Assembly: GCA_030836925.1 (NCBI GenBank)
Contig: JAUPLK010000009.1
Location: 1 to 15,431, forward strand
Source of the DNA: Pseudomonadota bacterium
GTDB taxonomy: Bacteria; Pseudomonadota; Gammaproteobacteria; Steroidobacterales; GCA-2729495
Direction: 5' to 3'
DNA length: 15,431 nucleotides
Part shown: positions 13,119-15,431 of the stretch, piece after piece
Position numbering within the stretch: position 1 is the first letter of the stretch
How the letters are laid out: each line of letters opens with the position of its first letter
Made by a program: the position numbers and the translations under genes
Notes under the pieces: model-generated
Databases searched by the model: none
Told to the model about the DNA's origin: nothing
Seen by the model: the letters and a program-made list of their open reading frames with translations, nothing else

Positions 13119-14569
13119 CGGGCGAGCACCGTGTCGAGCGCCTGCACGAAGGCGGCGATGATCGGCTGGTTGTATTTACCCACCGGCACGCCGTTGTAGA
13201 TCAGGTGCGTGCCGTCGACGACGTACTCGCGGGTGTAGGGCACCGTCCAGTCGGGATAGTCCACCTGCTGGTAGCGGTCGAAGCCGGGTATGTCCTCGAA
13301 GTTGAACATCGCGTGTGAAAACAGCGTGTCGGTGTTTTCGGCGAAGAACTCGATGGGAATGTTGATCACGTAATCGAAGTCGTCGTGGATGCCGTCCTTG
13401 AAGGCCTTGTTGGTGGACAGGTACTTGCCTTCGGGATCATTGATCGGGTCGGCGAAGTGATCCTGGCCGAGCACGACCTCCCGGCGGCTGAAGTCATAGC
13501 TGTCGAGCAGGCTTTTGAGATCCTGCAGCGTGGTGTCGCGGTAGGCGGGCGCCAGCTGGATCCACGCCTCGTTGGGCACCCGCTCCCAGGCCATGCCGTG
13601 TATCGACATCACGACCTTCACGGCCGAGCCCTTCGGGAGCTGATCCAGGCGGTCGCGCAGCATGTTCAGCCAGGTCTGGCGCAGCACCGGAAAATCACCC
13701 AGCTGTGGCTGGATGATGACCTTGATCGGCTTGTGCCCGTTCCTCTCCTGCCACTCATGGATGTAGTGCATGGCGTGGCGGATGCTGCCGTTGAACTCTT
13801 CGTGGTGCGAGTAGATCGGTGCGGGTGCCGCCAGCAGCACGGTGTCCACGCCGGTATCGAGCAGTTCATGCATGGCCTTGCGGGCCAGGCCGAAATTGTC
13901 GGCCGTCACCCAGCGCCACTCGATGGGTCCGTGACGGGCCTGTATTTCCTGCATCGCCGGCTCGACGATGGCGCGCATGCCGGCCTCGTGCGGGATCTTG
14001 TGGTCCTTGATGCCGATGCCGTAGTAGTAGGTGCGGGCCTTGGTGGCGAGCTTGGCCGCCACCGTGGGCATGCCCTCCTGGCGTGCTTTCAGCAGGAAAT
14101 AGCCGTGATCGAGGTGCAGGCGCGGATTGGGTGACACCCACTCGACCTCGCCCGTGGCCAGCTTGTCGGCGTAGGGCAGGCCGTCGAGGTCGGTGTCGCG
14201 GCCCCAGGCATCGACCAGGCGGGTGGGCGTGAATTTTTCGAACTCATAGGGTCGCTCCGGGTCCAGCAGCAGCACGCCGCGGTCAGCGATCCACGGGATA
14301 TTGATCGGCCAGGGAATGTACTGCCGCGCCTTCTGCGCGAGCAGGAAATAATCCTCGATGCGGTAGTCCTCCGGCATCACCAGGCTGGAGATGAAGATGC
14401 CCACCCGGCCTTCCGGTACGGTGTCCTGGCTCAGGTAATAGTCGTAGTAGTTGGGTGCCACCAGCTGCGCCGGTGTGCGGTTCATGTATTTGTATGTCGC
14501 GTATCCGCCGATGGCGGTGATTGCGGCAATACCGGCCAGACCGATCAGCAGTTTTTTCAGCAGCCGCAT
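13103..14569 (-). CDS. Membrane-anchored protein of unknown function, possible chelatase-like fold
   Basis: This gene encodes 488 residues from the ATG at 14569, with GGGGGA about six bases upstream. MRLLKK followed by a hydrophobic stretch (7-25) is an uncleaved-looking anchor, so the body is probably periplasmic. The body is soluble and rich in His, Tyr and Asp. The region 240-345 (DTVLLAAPAPIYSHHEEF, H265, H268, H271, then KVIIQPQLGDFPVLRQTW and VVMSIHGMAWERVPNEAW with H324) recalls the repeated alpha/beta pattern and SxHG strand end of class II chelatases such as ferrochelatase and CbiX. That is pattern resemblance only. The C-terminus has HDDFDYVINIPIEFFAENTDTLFSHAMF. I do not recognise a named family. 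The last four residues, QERP, and the stop codon are encoded by the REP element. The flavin monooxygenase gene lies 50 bases upstream on the same strand, so the two may be co-transcribed. Confidence 0.8.
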   Translation of the reverse strand: MRLLKKLLIGLAGIAAITAIGGYATYKYMNRTPAQLVAPNYYDYYLSQDTVPEGRVGIFISSLVMPEDYRIEDYFLLAQKARQYIPWPINIPWIADRGVLLLDPERPYEFEKFTPTRLVDAWGRDTDLDGLPYADKLATGEVEWVSPNPRLHLDHGYFLLKARQEGMPTVAAKLATKARTYYYGIGIKDHKIPHEAGMRAIVEPAMQEIQARHGPIEWRWVTADNFGLARKAMHELLDTGVDTVLLAAPAPIYSHHEEFNGSIRHAMHYIHEWQERNGHKPIKVIIQPQLGDFPVLRQTWLNMLRDRLDQLPKGSAVKVVMSIHGMAWERVPNEAWIQLAPAYRDTTLQDLKSLLDSYDFSRREVVLGQDHFADPINDPEGKYLSTNKAFKDGIHDDFDYVINIPIEFFAENTDTLFSHAMFNFEDIPGFDRYQQVDYPDWTVPYTREYVVDGTHLIYNGVPVGKYNQPIIAAFVQALDTVLARQERP

Positions 14570-14619
14570 GCTTGTTCCCCCATGCCCTGAAGCCTGATCC
14601 TACAGGAGCGGTGGGGTGC

Positions 14620-15431
14620 CTACAGAAATGGCGCGATCCGCTCGGCCACCAGCCGGATGCCCGCTTCCGGTGAGCCATAGAGCCGCAGTGCCAGGTCGGT
14701 GATGCCGGCGTCCCGGAAGGCCCGCACGCGCGCGAGCAAGCCATCGAGATCGCCGTGGTCGCCCACCAGCGTGAGGCCCTCCGCCAGTACATCCATGATC
14801 CGGCGGGGTACGGCGGGCGAGGGGTCGATGCCCTGCGCATAGGCGGCAGCGAGTGCCGGCAGCGAAGCCTCGATGAGTTCGCAATCGGCCGCGTCGATGT
14901 ATGGTGCGAGCCGCGAGCGTTGCCACAGGCCGCGCACCCACAGCTTGCGCCGCGCCTCCGCATAGGCGACTTCACGATCGGCATCGACGTGCCAGGCAAG
15001 CAGATTGCAGACCGGGTAGCCGGCAACCGGCCGGCCGGCGTCGGTGAGTTCCGTGCGCAGGATGTCGAGCGTGGCGGGTAGCTGTGAGAGGCTGATGTCG
15101 CTCAGCATCACGCCGCCGGCACTGCGTGCCGCCAGCGCGAGCATCTGCGGGCCATTGGCCGCCAGCCAGAGGCGTGGTGCCGCCAGGCCGGTGTGGACCG
15201 GCCGGTAGTCGCGCACCTGGAACAGCCGGCCATCGAAGCTGAAGGCGTCGCCTTTCACCGCACGATGCAGGAACTCGAGGCATTCCGCGACACCACCGAG
15301 CATGTGCGGATGGGTGGCACGCCGGTCGGGCTTGAGCCCCATGCCGATCATCGTGCCGCCGCCACCGCCGACCACCAGGCTGGCCCGCCCGCCACTGAGT
15401 TCATTCAGCGTCAGCAGTGAATTGGCGATCT
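14620..15431 (-). CDS. Luciferase-like flavin-dependent monooxygenase (LLM class), 5'-truncated
   Basis: The frame is open to the right edge, giving 269 complete codons; the family has about 300-340 residues, so only the N-terminal part is missing. The visible start IANSLLTLNELSGGRASLVVG and GGGGTMIGMG is the family's substrate and flavin-side strand with the GR motif. Then come FLHRAVKGDAFSFDGRLFQVRDYRP, PRLWLAANGPQMLALAARSAGGVML and a C-terminal barrel end with LTLVGDHGDLDGLLARVRAFRDAGITDLALRLYG and IAPFL. Members use FMNH2 or coenzyme F420 to oxidise varied substrates. In a gammaproteobacterium FMN would be expected, but the deciding region is not shown and the substrate is unknown. The stop is TAG at 14622-14620. 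No signal peptide can be judged. It probably heads or joins the transcript of the 488-residue gene. Confidence 0.85.
   Translation of the reverse strand, partial: IANSLLTLNELSGGRASLVVGGGGGTMIGMGLKPDRRATHPHMLGGVAECLEFLHRAVKGDAFSFDGRLFQVRDYRPVHTGLAAPRLWLAANGPQMLALAARSAGGVMLSDISLSQLPATLDILRTELTDAGRPVAGYPVCNLLAWHVDADREVAYAEARRKLWVRGLWQRSRLAPYIDAADCELIEASLPALAAAYAQGIDPSPAVPRRIMDVLAEGLTLVGDHGDLDGLLARVRAFRDAGITDLALRLYGSPEAGIRLVAERIAPFL

Noticed and set aside
14600..14626. CAGGAGCGG near the flavin monooxygenase stop as a third REP
   Set aside because: Only about nine bases match the half unit, and there is no hairpin or second arm.

Overview
The window is GC-rich DNA from a proteobacterium, most likely a gammaproteobacterium. 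The reasons are an SrkA/YihE-type stress kinase, REP elements with the GTAGGAGCGGCTTCAGCC core familiar from pseudomonads and xanthomonads, a sigma-54 type promoter, and HDOD-type signalling. The genus cannot be told from the sequence. No rRNA, tRNA, CRISPR array, insertion sequence or phage gene was seen, and it reads as ordinary chromosome.

Left part (1-4155). The start of an srkA-like gene runs leftwards off the window edge. Divergent from it, on the plus strand, are a conserved small protein with a glycine-rich tail (554-955), a 93-residue cysteine-containing protein of unknown function (1132-1413) preceded by a textbook sigma-54 promoter, and a large GH63-type glucosidase (1462-4155). 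The glucosidase starts 48 bases after the small gene and could be co-transcribed with it.

Middle (4225-11305, all minus strand). Five tightly packed genes form one signalling operon. In transcription order they are an MHYT-like membrane sensor histidine kinase, a second membrane sensor kinase with a CACHE-like periplasmic domain, a REC-HDOD response regulator, a stand-alone REC protein, and a REC protein with a coiled-coil and acidic tail. The two kinases share an almost identical transmitter (about 81% identity over 270 residues by hand count) behind unrelated sensors. This suggests two inputs feeding the same receivers. No DNA-binding, GGDEF or EAL output is encoded, so the HDOD protein and the REC proteins probably act through protein contacts.

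Right part (11519-15431, minus strand). A 70-residue protein with its own sigma-70 style promoter is followed by an MFS transporter, then a membrane-anchored 488-residue protein that may have a chelatase-like fold, and a luciferase-like flavin monooxygenase that runs off the right edge.

Two REP inverted pairs (4152-4228 and 13005-13118) lie at gene ends. The TAG inside the repeat core serves as the stop codon of all three genes that abut them. This, the sigma-54 promoter and the twin-kinase operon are the points most worth following.
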